Shown in pieces: positions 46,036-56,740 of a stretch of 64,000 nt of DNA. The notes beneath the pieces were generated by a model. It had not been told where the DNA came from, searched no databases, and worked only from the letters and a program-made list of their open reading frames with translations. A program made the translations under genes and the position numbers. Position 1 is the first letter of the stretch; each line of letters begins with the position of its first letter. The stretch is taken from the NCBI GenBank assembly GCA_025403435.1, contig CM046338.1:17359316-17423315 (forward strand), given 5' to 3'. This DNA comes from Artocarpus heterophyllus. Lineage: Eukaryota; Streptophyta; Magnoliopsida; Rosales; Moraceae.

Positions 46036-46849
46036 ATTTCTTTTTTTATAGACTTGTGGATGAAATTAGTGGTGGAAGAGAAAGCAATCGTGTTGATTTA
46101 AAGAAAGTTTCGTTCATGGCATAGATTAGTTATTAGACACATATAAAAAATTTGTTTGACAGGGTTTCAAAAAAAATTAAGTTTAGATTGAAGGAAATTA
46201 TTTCAACGGTATGCTTAGGAAAAGAAACATTTATGAGGTCATATTCGCAGAGAAGGAAAAACAAGAATGTGCAAGACATCAAGGGAAAGCAGCAAAAGAA
46301 AGGGAAAAAAAAAAAAAAAGGAAGCAGAAAAGTGAGGAGGAAAAAAATGGACCAAAAAATGTATGTAATTAGGAAGAAATGGAGGACTAAAAATCTGAAA
46401 AAAAAGACAAAAAAAATAGCAAAAAAAAAAAAGACGAGACGTCTGGTCTTTGTGGAGATCTATTAATTATTTTTTGATATACATATTAAATAATCTATTG
46501 GCTACATATAAAAAATATAATCTGTAGGGGTATTTAAAAAAAGATAAATATAACAGGTTTAATTTAAATAAAAGATAAACTTTCTCTTTTCCTTGTCTGG
46601 TGGAGGCGCATATATGTGTGTGTGGTGCTAATGTGTAGTCATGAGAGGGAAAAATACTCTCGTCACCAATTCTATTTGTTTCCAACTTTCAAATTTCCAA
46701 TTTAAAAAAAAAAATCACATTTATCAACGTTAGATACATCTGGAAACACAAAACTTAGTCAAGTCTTGGACTACACATGAAACCATGCCCTATGCTGTGA
46801 CAAGCCTCGCGCATGCAGTAGGTGGGACCCGTTGTTATCTTCTAAAATT
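46036..46849. other. Purine-rich and AT-rich sequence, no supported gene
   Basis: 46152-46466 is an open reading frame rich in Lys because of poly-A runs. It has no domain and is probably fortuitous. The rest is AT-rich. Confidence 0.5.
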
Positions 46850-47942
46850 TGTTATTATTTATCATTCTTAAATAATTTCATTATTCAATAATTATAAATT
46901 AATTCATAATTAATGAGTAATACTCAATTTAAAATTCCATAATTCTAAATTAATTAAATAAACTAATAATTTCATTGTCCAAATAAGGTTTGCAATGATG
47001 GTAGGGGACTAATAGACTTATAATTTTAAGCTCCAATAAACCAATATATTAATTTAACTCTTTAATTTATATATTACGCTTTTATTAATTCTAATATTAC
47101 TCCATTGAAAATTAGAATTGCACTCTTGATATTATAGATATAATTACTTATATTTTAGAGTTGTCTATTTGATATACTCATTGGTTATAAATTGTTCATG
47201 AATAAATAATTCATAATTAGAGCTAGGTGAAACCCCTTCATCTCTCTAATTACATTTGTATCCTTGAGTGTATTGATTCTCTAATGAATAATATATTCAT
47301 TAACTTAAGAGTTATTTATCTACTTCTCGTTAAAGAATAAATAGATTTCATATTGTAATATTAACATTCTCGACTATTTACTTCACTATGCCTTTAAAAT
47401 ACAAGCAATATAATTAGATTCTCGAATTCGTAACAAGTAAATTAAAAGACATAATTCCATGAATAAGAGTATGCTATTATGATCATCATATTTATGATTA
47501 TTGATCGATATGATTAGAATTTGCTATATTTTAACAGAAATTATTTAGCGTTCATATCACATCATGTTACGATCCTACATAATCTCATCATATACAATGC
47601 ACTCGTTTAATGACTCATTACATTAATGGTTTAGATAAGACTGTTCTATTTTTAAAGAAACAACATGCACTATTAATGCTCAATTTAAAATTTCAAATTT
47701 TAATTGAATAACTAATTATATGCTGTTGGCCATTTTAGTTATCATCCTTAATATTATCCTATTAGATAAAGCACTTATATATAATATTTAAGTTCATATA
47801 GATAATTATGGAATTTTAACTATATTCATAAAGTATTTAAAATATTTACACACAAATATATATATGATGAAAATTTTGCTTATTTATATATAATTTTTTC
47901 ATTACAAAAACATCACATGCTTTAAGACATCTATTTCTAACA
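46850..47942 (-). mobile_element. Solo copia LTR, probable 6-bp TSD AAAATT
   Basis: The minus strand begins TGTTAGAAATAGATGTC and ends AATAACA. On the plus strand the unit is TGTTATTATT...TTTCTAACA. AAAATT lies on both sides (46844-46849 and 47943-47948). It is 1093 bp with no ORF, and no second LTR is nearby. Confidence 0.7.
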
Positions 47943-47948
47943 AAAATT

Positions 47949-48325
47949 AACAAGTTCAAATTTCATATGCATGTATCATAAGCTAACAATCAAATCATAA
48001 TAAAACTAATACAACAAAAATCCTCTTATTCAATACAAGATAAGATTTTTAATCTCCAACTTTAAACATCTCTATTCAAGCATGCAAGATCCATCGTCTA
48101 AAGTACAAGTTTAAATATATAAATATATATATATATATATAGATGGTATGAATTCGGATTATGATAGGTCAAGAAAACCTTAACCTGAACCCACCCAGGA
48201 TGGTTGGGTTCGAGTATAATGGGTTATATTTGGAAGATTAATTTGACTTTTTTTTTTTCACCTTAATCACATGAACTTAGTTGTCTTTATTCAAAGGCAA
48301 AAAAAATTGAAATTGGTGTAGTAGG
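47949..48325. other. AT-rich, no gene
   Basis: Contains an AT microsatellite at about 48117-48140. Nothing else is recognised. Confidence 0.5.
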
Positions 48326-48690
48326 TCAGGATTAGTTTTGTAAATAAAAGGAGCACAAAGATTAGTTAACTTTTTTAATAGGCCCATGTAGTTGAGGTGC
48401 TGCTCGTGATAACAAAAAATATTTCTCTGGTTTTATGTACGGACTTAATTATACATATATCTTAAGCAAACACTTGGATCATGCATTGATAAACATGCAA
48501 TAAAAGTGCCCAATTTAATTAAATATTTGTTTCTATCATTTTCTTTTGAAATTGAAACTCCCAACTATTTATTGCGCCGCCATGTTCCACATTCTTCAGC
48601 CTTCAATTTGCAGGTCCTCCTCTCTCCTGTGTTCTACCTTTGCTTTCTCTGGCTCCGCTAATTTTCAGGTACTTCCCCCCTTTTTTTTCT
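48326..48690 (+). repeat. Duplicated promoter/first-exon-like block, copy 2
   Basis: Second copy of the block at 45615-45925. An ATG at 48582 in a favourable context (GCCGCCATG) opens 29 codons rich in Ser and hydrophobic residues (MFHILQPSICRSSSLLC...). They end at a plausible splice donor TTTTCAG|GTACTT (48669), which would fit a 5' exon encoding an organelle-targeting peptide. No following exon is recognisable. Confidence 0.45.
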
Positions 48691-49322
48691 ATTTCTTTTT
48701 CAATGAAATGATCACCTTACATTGGCGTTTAATTTCTTTTTTTTTTTTTCCTGGAAAAAGGGTAATCTTACATTACTTCCATCCTCAAATTGACTACATT
48801 TCTAACTTTGATTTTTATTTTGGGTTTTTATTATTTTGTTACTTGTGTTTTAAGGAAATATCACATTCACTTGTTTAAAAAAACTAAAGATGGTACCCTA
48901 TAACTTTTAAAAGAATCATCTTTTTTACCCTGAAATTTCCTCCTTATCCTTTCACTAAAGAACCTCAAATTAATTTTGTAAAGCAATAATAAAAAATCAA
49001 AATATATATCAAACAAAACTCGTAAAAAATCATATATGTTGATTCATTCAATTTTTTTATATTACTTGTACTTTTTTCTTTTATAATTTTAACAAGATAA
49101 TATAAGATTCATTAATAAAAAGGCTAATAAGAAATTTTCATGTCATAAAACATAAATTCAATGTATCAAGATGGTATTTTTAAAAACTATAAGGACGCAT
49201 TTTTTATGAATTTCAAACATTAAAGTATCAAAGCGATGTATCTGTAAAACAACACAAGATATCAAAATGATAATAACCCTTTTATTTTTAAATGTTACGC
49301 TAAGAAAAAAAAAGAAAAATAT
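48691..49322. other. AT-rich, no gene recognised
   Basis: Poly-T-rich. It may include promoter remains of the GST fragment that follows, but no TATA box or motif stands out. Confidence 0.45.
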
Positions 49323-49630
49323 ATGGGAGAAGTGAAGCTGATTGGCACAGCCAGAAGCCGTTTCTGCTTCAGGATTGAATGGGCTTTGAAGCTCAAGGGT
49401 GTAGAATATGAGCATATTGTAGAAGATCTAAACAACAAGAGTCCCGCACTTCTAGAATACAACCCTGTATACAAGAAAGTTCCTGTTTTTGTGCACAACG
49501 CAAAGCCATTTGCGAGTCCCTTGTCATCCTTGAATGCATTGATGAAGCGTGGAAACAGAATCCTTTGCTTCCTGAAGATCCACATGAAAGGGCCATTGCC
49601 CGCTTCTGGGTTAAATTTTCTGATGAAAAG
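49323..49630 (+). pseudogene. Tau-class glutathione S-transferase first exon, pseudogene
   Basis: [38 protein letters not shown] and [17 protein letters not shown] form the thioredoxin-fold N-domain of a plant GSTU, with a Ser at the catalytic position region (RSRF). The frame is lost by a one-base deletion around 49512 (KPFA then SPLSS), while the family text [29 protein letters not shown] continues in the other frame. It ends at a good splice donor AAG|GTGTAC at 49630, the usual GSTU exon-1 end. Exon 2 is absent downstream, where a MITE and then the segmental-duplication boundary are met. Functional relatives conjugate glutathione to electrophiles in the cytosol. Confidence 0.9.
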
Positions 49631-49796
49631 GTGTACCTTTTTTTTTCTTTGCTAGAATTGTGCAATTATAAATGAAAGAAGAATCGTAGCGATAACCCAA
49701 GTTTTGTTTGTCCCACGTGAAAAACTTGTAAAGTGTCTTAGCATTTTATGAGCCTTTTCCTTTTTGAATGAGATAATGATGTATGCCTAAAAAGAA

Positions 49797-49865
49797 TGTT
49801 TGACAGGTGATGGTTTGGTTCACATTTTTAGTTATAAATAGTGTAAAGTTATCATATATTTTTTA
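49797..49865. mobile_element. Truncated MITE at the copy B junction
   Basis: TGTTTGACAGGTGATGG followed by 'agttataaatagtgtaaagt' matches the left half of the MITE family at 45311 and 43862. It is cut off where Copia-1 LTR sequence starts. Confidence 0.5.
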
Positions 49866-50130
49866 AAAAGATGGTGTATTTTTAAATAACTGTAAAGCGT
49901 AAGGACCCTCTTAATTTTTCATGATATTTATAAGCATCCACCGTCAAGGTGTACATTACTTTTTATTGAAAAAAAACATTTTTTTCTGAAATATTACAAC
50001 AATTTTAAATATCCTTTGGTTGATACCTTTTAAAAAATACGTGTATATTATTAGACTACTTAAATTTATTTTTATTTATTTATTAACATTTAAAAACTAA
50101 GTAAATAACAATAAATAAATTAAAATAACA
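49866..50130 (-). repeat. Copia-1 LTR fragment at the copy B boundary
   Basis: Matches the right 255 bp or so of the LTR 13145-13614 (13361-13614), followed by the same TCTTT. The left part of the LTR and all internal Copia-1 sequence are missing, so the duplication breakpoint lies inside this LTR. Confidence 0.88.
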
Positions 50131-50468
50131 TCTTTCTATACATGCAAGGACCACATTTTCCTTCCCCCTAATCCCACGCAAAAGAAAACCATAGGCGCTG
50201 AAAAATCCATGAGATGCTCTTTGAGTCTTCATTTTGCGTTGACTGAAGGTACTAACATCTTTCTACCCTTAGGTTGATAATATTGAACACTTAAATTTAT
50301 TTTTATTTATTTATTATTATTTAAAAACTAAATAAATAAATTAAAAAAACATTTTTCTATACTACAAGAACTACATTTTCCTTCCCCCTAATCCCACGCA
50401 AAAGAAAAACTACAGGTGTTGAAAAATCCATGAGATGCTCTTTGAGTCTTCATTTTGCATTGACTGAA
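50058..50468. repeat. Tandem LTR-tail/promoter repeat, copy B
   Basis: Two units, each with 'ttattaaaaactaaataaat'-like LTR tail, 'ccttccccctaatccca' and 'gagatgctctttgagtcttc', matching 13547-13945. They lie 180-590 bp upstream of the receptor ATG and so form part of its upstream region. Confidence 0.82.
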
Positions 50469-50645
50469 GGTATTATCAATCATCCCAAGTCCATTGACCT
50501 GCATGTATGTGTGAAATGATTAAGTCATAATCTCAAACAGCAAACATAGACATAAGGCATTATTTATGTAAAAAATAACACTACGAGTCCAATAATCATT
50601 CTTGAGAGTTGTAGAACTTTAGGATATCCCTTCTTTTCCCAAAAA

Positions 50646-53408
50646 ATGAGAAAAATCATTTGCCAAAATCAGTTCCTCATGGTTTACCTCATTTCATTTT
50701 GCTTTGTTGTTTCGCATTCTCTTCTCACCTTTAGATGCCGCTCCGACCAAAGCTCTGCTTTGCTGCGACTGAAACGAGAGTTTGCAATTCAGAAGCCTTT
50801 CTTTGGTGATGCGTCTGAGCCAGTGAAGATGGATACTTGGAAGGAAAACAGTAATTGCTGCTTATGGGATGGTGTGACATGCAATATGTCAACTGGTCAC
50901 GTGATAAGCCTAGACTTAAGCAAAAGCGGGCTTCAAGGGCCTTTCCCCTCTAACAGCAGCCTCTTCAGCTTGGACCAACTCGAAGGACTCGATCTCGCCT
51001 TCAACAACTTCAACTTTTCCAGAATTCCAACCGAGTTCAGTCAGCTTTCAAGGTTAACTCATCTCAATCTTTCTAACTCCAAGTTCTTTGGGAACATCCC
51101 TTCAGAATTCTCATTGTTGATGGATTTGGTTTCACTTGATCTTTCCGGAAACAATTTATTTTCCAGTTTGCTAGACATGAAAACCCTTGTCCAAAATATG
51201 ACAAATTTAACGAAACTCCACCTAGATGATGTCAAATTTGATTCATCAGTACCCGAATCCCTAGTAAATTTATCTTCGTTGACACACATCTCTCTTAGTG
51301 GATGCAATCTGGAAGGTAAGTTTCCACAAGATATCTTCCAATTGCCTCATATTCAAACCATCATTTTGTCATACAACTATGATCTTATTATTGTTCTTCC
51401 TCCGTTTGAGTCTGGTAGCTTTCTAAGGTTGTTGGATCTTTCCTTCACAAACTTTTCGGGGCAAATACCCAATTCAATTGGAAAGCTCAAGTCCTTGAAT
51501 GTTTTAGATCTCCAACACTGTGAACTCTCAGGGGCTATTCCTTCTTGGGTTGGGAATCTGAATCAACTCACATTTCTTGACTTATCATACAACAGATTTA
51601 GCAGTAATCTTCCAGTTACATTGCGGAACCTTTCTCAGCTCAGGTATCTTGACCTCTCAAACAACAAGTTTGACCGTCAATTTCCATCCATGCTAGAAAA
51701 TCTGTCCCAACTCACACATCTAGACCTCTCATCTAACCACTTTAATGGTTCTCTTCCATTGACATTGGACAAAAATGTTCCAAAGCTTACCGTTCTTAAG
51801 CTTGGTTCTAATCAATTTAGCGGTCAAATTCCATCTTCCATGGGGAACCTTACCCAACTAAGCTATTTGGACCTTTCTGATAACCTCTTCCATGGCAAAT
51901 TTCCAATATCATTGGAAAATTTAACCCAACTTCTGTCGTTGGATCTCTCAGAAAATCAATTTGTAGGTCCAATTCCATCCCATCTCTTTAGAAATTCCAA
52001 TTCCATGATCAAACTAAACTTGTCCGGGAATTCTTTCATTGGAGTTGTTCCTCCTTCTTTGTTCACAATACCTTCTCTGAAGTCCTTGTTGCTGGATTAC
52101 AACCAGTTTACAAGCCCTCTCGGTATCAAGAATATTTCTTCATCTCAATTGACACTTCTGTCTCTGAACAGAAACCAATTAAGTGGACAAATTCCGAGAT
52201 CTATATCAAATTTCACAAACCTGAGAGGTCTTTTGCTTGGGTTCAATCTTTTAACAGGCCATTTTGAATTTGATATGTTCCACAAGCTACGTGTTCTTGA
52301 CTTGTCCTGTAACAGATTGACAGGAACTCTTCCCAAATGTTTTGCTAGCTCTCTCTCTCAAGTAAACATAGAGGGCAACAATTTTTATGGGAACATACGT
52401 GAAACATGCACAGATGAATGCAACTTGGAAAGGTTGATCCTTGCCCGAAACTGGTTACAAGGGAAGCTTCCGCAATCATTGACCAAATGCAGAGAATTAA
52501 GAACTATAGATCTCGGAGAAAACATATTACAAGATACATTTCCCTTTTTCTTACAGGCATTACCAAAGTTGGCCGTACTTATATTGAGATCTAACAAATT
52601 CTACGGGCCTATATGGGGTCCTGGTAAATTTTGGGGCTTTGTAGACTTGCGTGTTTGTGACATCTCCCTTAATTACTTTAGTGGAGATCTTTCATCAGAA
52701 TACTTTACAAATTGGAGTGCCGTGACGGGTGCTGCATATGTTCAAGAACTGCGTAAATGGGAAACTGAGGCTGCTTACTATCAACACTCGACGACTTTTA
52801 TGGATGACTTTGATGGTAATGTGTATCTGAAAAACTACTTGACCGTCTACAGGTCCATTGATCTATCAAACAACAGATTTCATGGCAAAGTTCCGGATAG
52901 CATCGGTGAGATCTCATCTCTTATACTGCTCAACTTGTCTTCTAATAAGTTTGAAAGCCTCATCCCATTATCTCTTATGAATGTGGCCTGGCTTGAAGCA
53001 TTAGATCTCTCCAGAAACAATCTCTCTGGAAGAATCCCAGACCAATTCATTTCTCTTTCCTTTCTTGCACTTCTAAACCTCTCATACAACCAACTAATGG
53101 GGCCGATACCACAGGGCTGCCAGTTTAGTACATTTGACAAGAATTCTTACATGGGAAACTTGAAATTATGTGGCTTGCCGTTGTCCCGTGAATGTGAGAA
53201 CTCTGAAACACCGGTTCTTCATCATAGAAAGGAACAAGAATCAGAGGACAGTTTTGTCTGGAGATCAATATTACGGGGATACGGATATGGACTCGGGATT
53301 GGTTTCATTGCCGGAGTCATCAGCGCGCATATCATTATCTCAAAGAAACTCACCTGGTTCATAGAAACTTATGCTGAGTACATCCGCAGCCACATAGGAA
53401 AGCGGTGA
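50646..53408 (+). CDS. LRR receptor-like protein (Cf/RLP class), intact
   Basis: A single-exon 920-residue ORF. Residues 1-27 are a signal peptide (FLMVYLISFCFVVSHSLL). The LRR N-cap carries the RLP signature CCLWDGVTCN (71-80). About 29 extracellular plant-type LRRs (LxxLDLSxNxFxGxIP) follow: some 25, then a non-LRR island at about 675-735 (VQELRKWETEAAYYQ region), then 4 canonical repeats and the C-cap (GNLKLCGLPLSREC). An acidic juxtamembrane stretch (EQESEDS), a membrane helix with small-xxx-small spacing (about 878-899) and a short basic tail without kinase (KKLTWFIETYAEYIRS) complete it. Such proteins sense apoplastic ligands, often pathogen molecules, and in known cases signal with SOBIR1-type kinases. 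The ligand is unknown. The upstream region contains a Copia LTR tail in tandem repeat. The copy at 14121 is dead. Confidence 0.96.
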   Translation: MRKIICQNQFLMVYLISFCFVVSHSLLTFRCRSDQSSALLRLKREFAIQKPFFGDASEPVKMDTWKENSNCCLWDGVTCNMSTGHVISLDLSKSGLQGPFPSNSSLFSLDQLEGLDLAFNNFNFSRIPTEFSQLSRLTHLNLSNSKFFGNIPSEFSLLMDLVSLDLSGNNLFSSLLDMKTLVQNMTNLTKLHLDDVKFDSSVPESLVNLSSLTHISLSGCNLEGKFPQDIFQLPHIQTIILSYNYDLIIVLPPFESGSFLRLLDLSFTNFSGQIPNSIGKLKSLNVLDLQHCELSGAIPSWVGNLNQLTFLDLSYNRFSSNLPVTLRNLSQLRYLDLSNNKFDRQFPSMLENLSQLTHLDLSSNHFNGSLPLTLDKNVPKLTVLKLGSNQFSGQIPSSMGNLTQLSYLDLSDNLFHGKFPISLENLTQLLSLDLSENQFVGPIPSHLFRNSNSMIKLNLSGNSFIGVVPPSLFTIPSLKSLLLDYNQFTSPLGIKNISSSQLTLLSLNRNQLSGQIPRSISNFTNLRGLLLGFNLLTGHFEFDMFHKLRVLDLSCNRLTGTLPKCFASSLSQVNIEGNNFYGNIRETCTDECNLERLILARNWLQGKLPQSLTKCRELRTIDLGENILQDTFPFFLQALPKLAVLILRSNKFYGPIWGPGKFWGFVDLRVCDISLNYFSGDLSSEYFTNWSAVTGAAYVQELRKWETEAAYYQHSTTFMDDFDGNVYLKNYLTVYRSIDLSNNRFHGKVPDSIGEISSLILLNLSSNKFESLIPLSLMNVAWLEALDLSRNNLSGRIPDQFISLSFLALLNLSYNQLMGPIPQGCQFSTFDKNSYMGNLKLCGLPLSRECENSETPVLHHRKEQESEDSFVWRSILRGYGYGLGIGFIAGVISAHIIISKKLTWFIETYAEYIRSHIGKR

Positions 53409-53990
53409 TATTGATTAGATGGACCAAGGTACCCTTTTCTAAATTTTACTATTATTGCTTTCTATCTTTATACATATATCATGATAATAATTGTTAGTTT
53501 TTGTTTTTTTTTTCCTGTCAGTAGCTACGCAGCAACACCTACACCAAATTCATAAAACAAAAAAAAAGTGAAACTTTCTTTACTCTGTTCTTACAACGAA
53601 GGCAGCTTCAGAGGCAAAGAAATTCTGCCAATGGCTTCTTAATTAATATATGTAAATCTTCCAGTGATAAGACTTTTTTCCACTCCTTTTATTGTAATAG
53701 GAATATGTTAAATTTTCTATGTTCTTTTGTGTTTTTTGCCGCGTCAAACTTTCAGTCTTTGGTACCAATGTGACGGGTGTTTTGACATTGATAGCATCAC
53801 AACTTGATACATGCATCACGTACTGTTGTTGACAAAAGGGGAATTTACTCTGAGAAAAGGATGGATATAATTAGCCACTATCTATAATGGCCAGTCAACT
53901 TACTACGAATAAAAAGTGAGGGGAAAATTTGTAATTTGAGAGAAATAACTAATTCAAGATTACTATCTGGCCACCCAACTTACTCGAGTC
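53409..53990. other. Receptor gene 3' flank
   Basis: No gene. Collinear with 16878-17473 and probably includes the 3' UTR. Confidence 0.6.
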
Positions 53991-54150
53991 TGTTTGACAT
54001 TAGTTAATTCTTATCAATTTTTCGATTAAGAATAGCGTAAAGCTCTTATATGTAACAATAAAAACAAAAAAATTACTTTAGTGTAAAGCTTTTACATACT
54101 ACAGTGTTTATAGTTCTAATCAATGGTTCTAATCATCATGCCAAACACCC
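53991..54150. mobile_element. MITE of the TTTGGCA-ended family, copy B
   Basis: Starts TGTTTGACATTAG and ends CATGCCAAACACCC, better preserved than its orthologue at 17474-17616. The core 'gtgtaaagcttttacatact' is shared with the other copies. Confidence 0.65.
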
Positions 54151-54638
54151 TATCCACATAGACTGCGTTTACTGCTAGAGAACAATTCATATGCTGTTAC
54201 TGGGCGCTTGAGTTATGGTCAGCCATTCAAAAATGGAGATCCACTACATTGCATTTGTTGTCCTCTACTACAAGGATAAGTTACGCAAGAAATCAACTTA
54301 GCAGATTCATGTGGTAGAAAAGTTTATTAAATTATCTACTTTGACTCAAACATGTTGAACGTTAAAAGGGACGTTCCACTTCAGTACTTATAAATATAAA
54401 AATAGTGGAACCATGTGAGCTGGGATTGACCAAGCAAACCCTTAATTACTTCTTTCTAGATAAATGAGACGACCAAATACTAAGTTGTTCGAATATATAT
54501 AATGTCTACTTCAGTGATATTTACGGGAACCATGTGAGGAGAAAATTCCACGAAACAAATAAATAATACTCTTATCTTTCCAAGATAAATTCTACATCAA
54601 ACGCAATACCTTTCAACTCATGTCTATAAAAGAGAGGC
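54151..54638. other. Receptor 3' distal flank, copy B
   Basis: No gene. Parallels 17617-18109. Confidence 0.55.
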
Positions 54639-55243
54639 CGTAATATGTCTTTCAAATGTTTAAAGTCAAAGGTCACACATAAAAATTAAAAAACTTGCAT
54701 TTTCTAAGAGTTTGAAATTAATCGTCTTGCTTCGCGGCACTAGAGATTTGAAGCTGTGGTGTTAGAGTAGTGCAAAATTCAATATCGGGACAAAGAACTC
54801 CCTCCGAATCAGTTGGATGGTGCTGCAGCGTTGGCTGGGCAAGATTCCACCACTGCAGTCTTGAGCACTTGGCGTTGCAACGCTAGAAAGCTAGTGCCAC
54901 GGCACCGGCTTGATTTTGCTGATATTTTGAAGTGAGTGATTTTGAATTGCTTTGAACTGTTTTATTATTTAGTTGTATACTTTAATACAAAACCGAATAC
55001 TTATAAGTAGACATTTTTGTCTTAATAGTTATGTTGTTTCACGAAAAAATACATGTACGTAAATGGTTGTATGAGTTGTAATGATTGTGTCTAATCATAA
55101 AAAAGACACCCTTATGTCTTTAGGAATACTCCAAAATTTCTAAATTTTATATCTTTTCCGGACCATCATCATATTATTGATAGTGTTTAGGGTTTGTTGT
55201 ATCTTAGAGGTAATTTACTGAAATAACCCATTAACAAACTTCT
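54639..55243 (+). repeat. Copia-2 5' LTR, copy B
   Basis: Aligns with 18110-18690; the first base pair TG has become CG. Boundaries are taken from copy A. Confidence 0.7.
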
Positions 55244-55377
55244 TTTTAGGGGCAAATAAAACCTCAAGGAAAGTGATCCTATACACCTTAAACCCAAGTC
55301 TTGTTTCATACTTTCTGATTTTCATTTTCAGGTTTCTACCTACATCTTTCAACAATCTTAAGGTTTTAATTTACTGC

Positions 55378-56740
55378 AATGGAGGTTGAGAAAACCAGAG
55401 CCTCTTTCCTCAATCAAATGTCTAACTTAATCGGTTCGATAGAACCAATTTTACCCCTAGAAATCAAAAAGTCGGGGTCATATTCTTAACACTGTTTCGG
55501 ATAGGGTCTATGCAATCTTCAGTGAAAATTTGGAATGCACTCGAGTTCAAGTATAAGACCGAAAAAGAAGGTAAAAAAAATTCCTAATGTTGAAATATTT
55601 AAAATTTTTTATATAGATTAAAAGTTCATTCTTGATCAAATTCATGAGTTACAAGTTCTGGTTACAAAGCTTCGTGAATTAAAGTAGAAATATCTAAATC
55701 GTTCAAAGTAGGAGCTATCATTGCCAAATTACCCCAAAAATTAGAACATTATATAAAGAAACTCCTTCACAGGAGAGATGACAAAACTCTAGAGGAATTG
55801 CAAAAACATTTGAGGATTAAAGAGGAGACTAAGGTCCGTTTGGTAGTATTTTCAAAATAGGTGAAAATGGTTTTGTTTTGAAAAATGTGAATTTTTTAAA
55901 AATTATGCTGAGAGTGTTTTTGAAATTTTTGCCTTAAAAAGCATGCAAAAACATTTCCAAAAATTCTCAAAATAAAACCAAACTAGTGTTGTGATCTTAA
56001 TGGAAAAATTATGGATTCTTCTAAAGTGAATGTCGCAAAAGCAAGTAAATTCCAAAAGAACTTCAAAACCAATAATGACAATAAGTTCAAGAAGTTTGAA
56101 AATGGGTAGAAAAAGCTTTTTAGAAGTTGTTTCTTTTGAGGAAAGAAAATCGCTAGTGGTTGTAGGTACAAGAAGAAGAAGGAAGAAATTAACTCCAACA
56201 AAGCCAATGCCATCAAAGAGAAATCCGAAAAAATTGGTGCAATGGTCATGAAGATGCAAATTTGTATCATCATCAAACTTAACATTGTTATAACTATAAA
56301 GTCATGCAATTGGTGGCTTGATTCCAACTACCATTCATGTTTGCAATAACAAGAAATTATTCTTGTCATATATAGTAGAAAAGAAAAGACAAACAGTTTA
56401 TGGGGAATCATGACGCATTGGTTGTTGTCAGGAAAGGAATTATGGAGAATAAGTTTACTTTCAAGAAGAAAATGATATTGAATAATGTATTTTATGTACA
56501 TGATATTAGAAAGAATATTGTATTTGCTCGTCTTATGAGTAAGAAAGAGCTCAAATTTAGACTTGAGGAGAAGCCTTTACAGGAAAGGCATACTCTTGTG
56601 TTGATATGTTCAAACTAGTGTTGATAATAATAAAGTCATGGATTATGTTTATATTGTTGATTCTTTTGATGTTTAACATGCACGTTTAGCACGTTTAAAC
56701 TTTAGATCATCAAAGTATATGCCTAAACATGGTTTGAAAA
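55378..56740 (+). pseudogene. Copia-2 gag-protease-integrase remnant, copy B
   Basis: Opens MEVEKTRASFLNQ like copy A but is soon disrupted, including a deletion in the first 100 codons. The gag text (IWNALEFKYKTEKEG), zinc-knuckle region (around 56110-56190), protease and pre-integrase parts follow in broken frames. The MITE at 55832-55982 is inserted within it, and the CACTA element cuts it at 56741, at the same site as in copy A. Confidence 0.85.
55832..55982. mobile_element. Tourist-like MITE private to copy B, TSD CTA
   Basis: 151 bp starting AGGTCCGTTTGGTAG and ending AAAATAAAACCAAA, with TTTGGT/ACCAAA inverted termini and ATTTT/AAAAT inside. It is flanked by CTA (55829-55831 and 55983-55985). 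Copy A has the uninterrupted site 'gagactacttgttgtgatc' at about 19270, so this is a clean insertion after duplication. The 3-bp TSD fits the PIF/Harbinger superfamily. Confidence 0.85.

Noticed and set aside
46152..46466. 104-codon Lys-rich ORF on the plus strand
   Set aside because: It is driven by poly-A and AAG runs, has no domain or signal, and no splice or regulatory context. Composition alone explains it.
51059..53140. Minus-strand ORFs across the receptor gene
   Set aside because: Shadows of the leucine-rich coding frame on the opposite strand.
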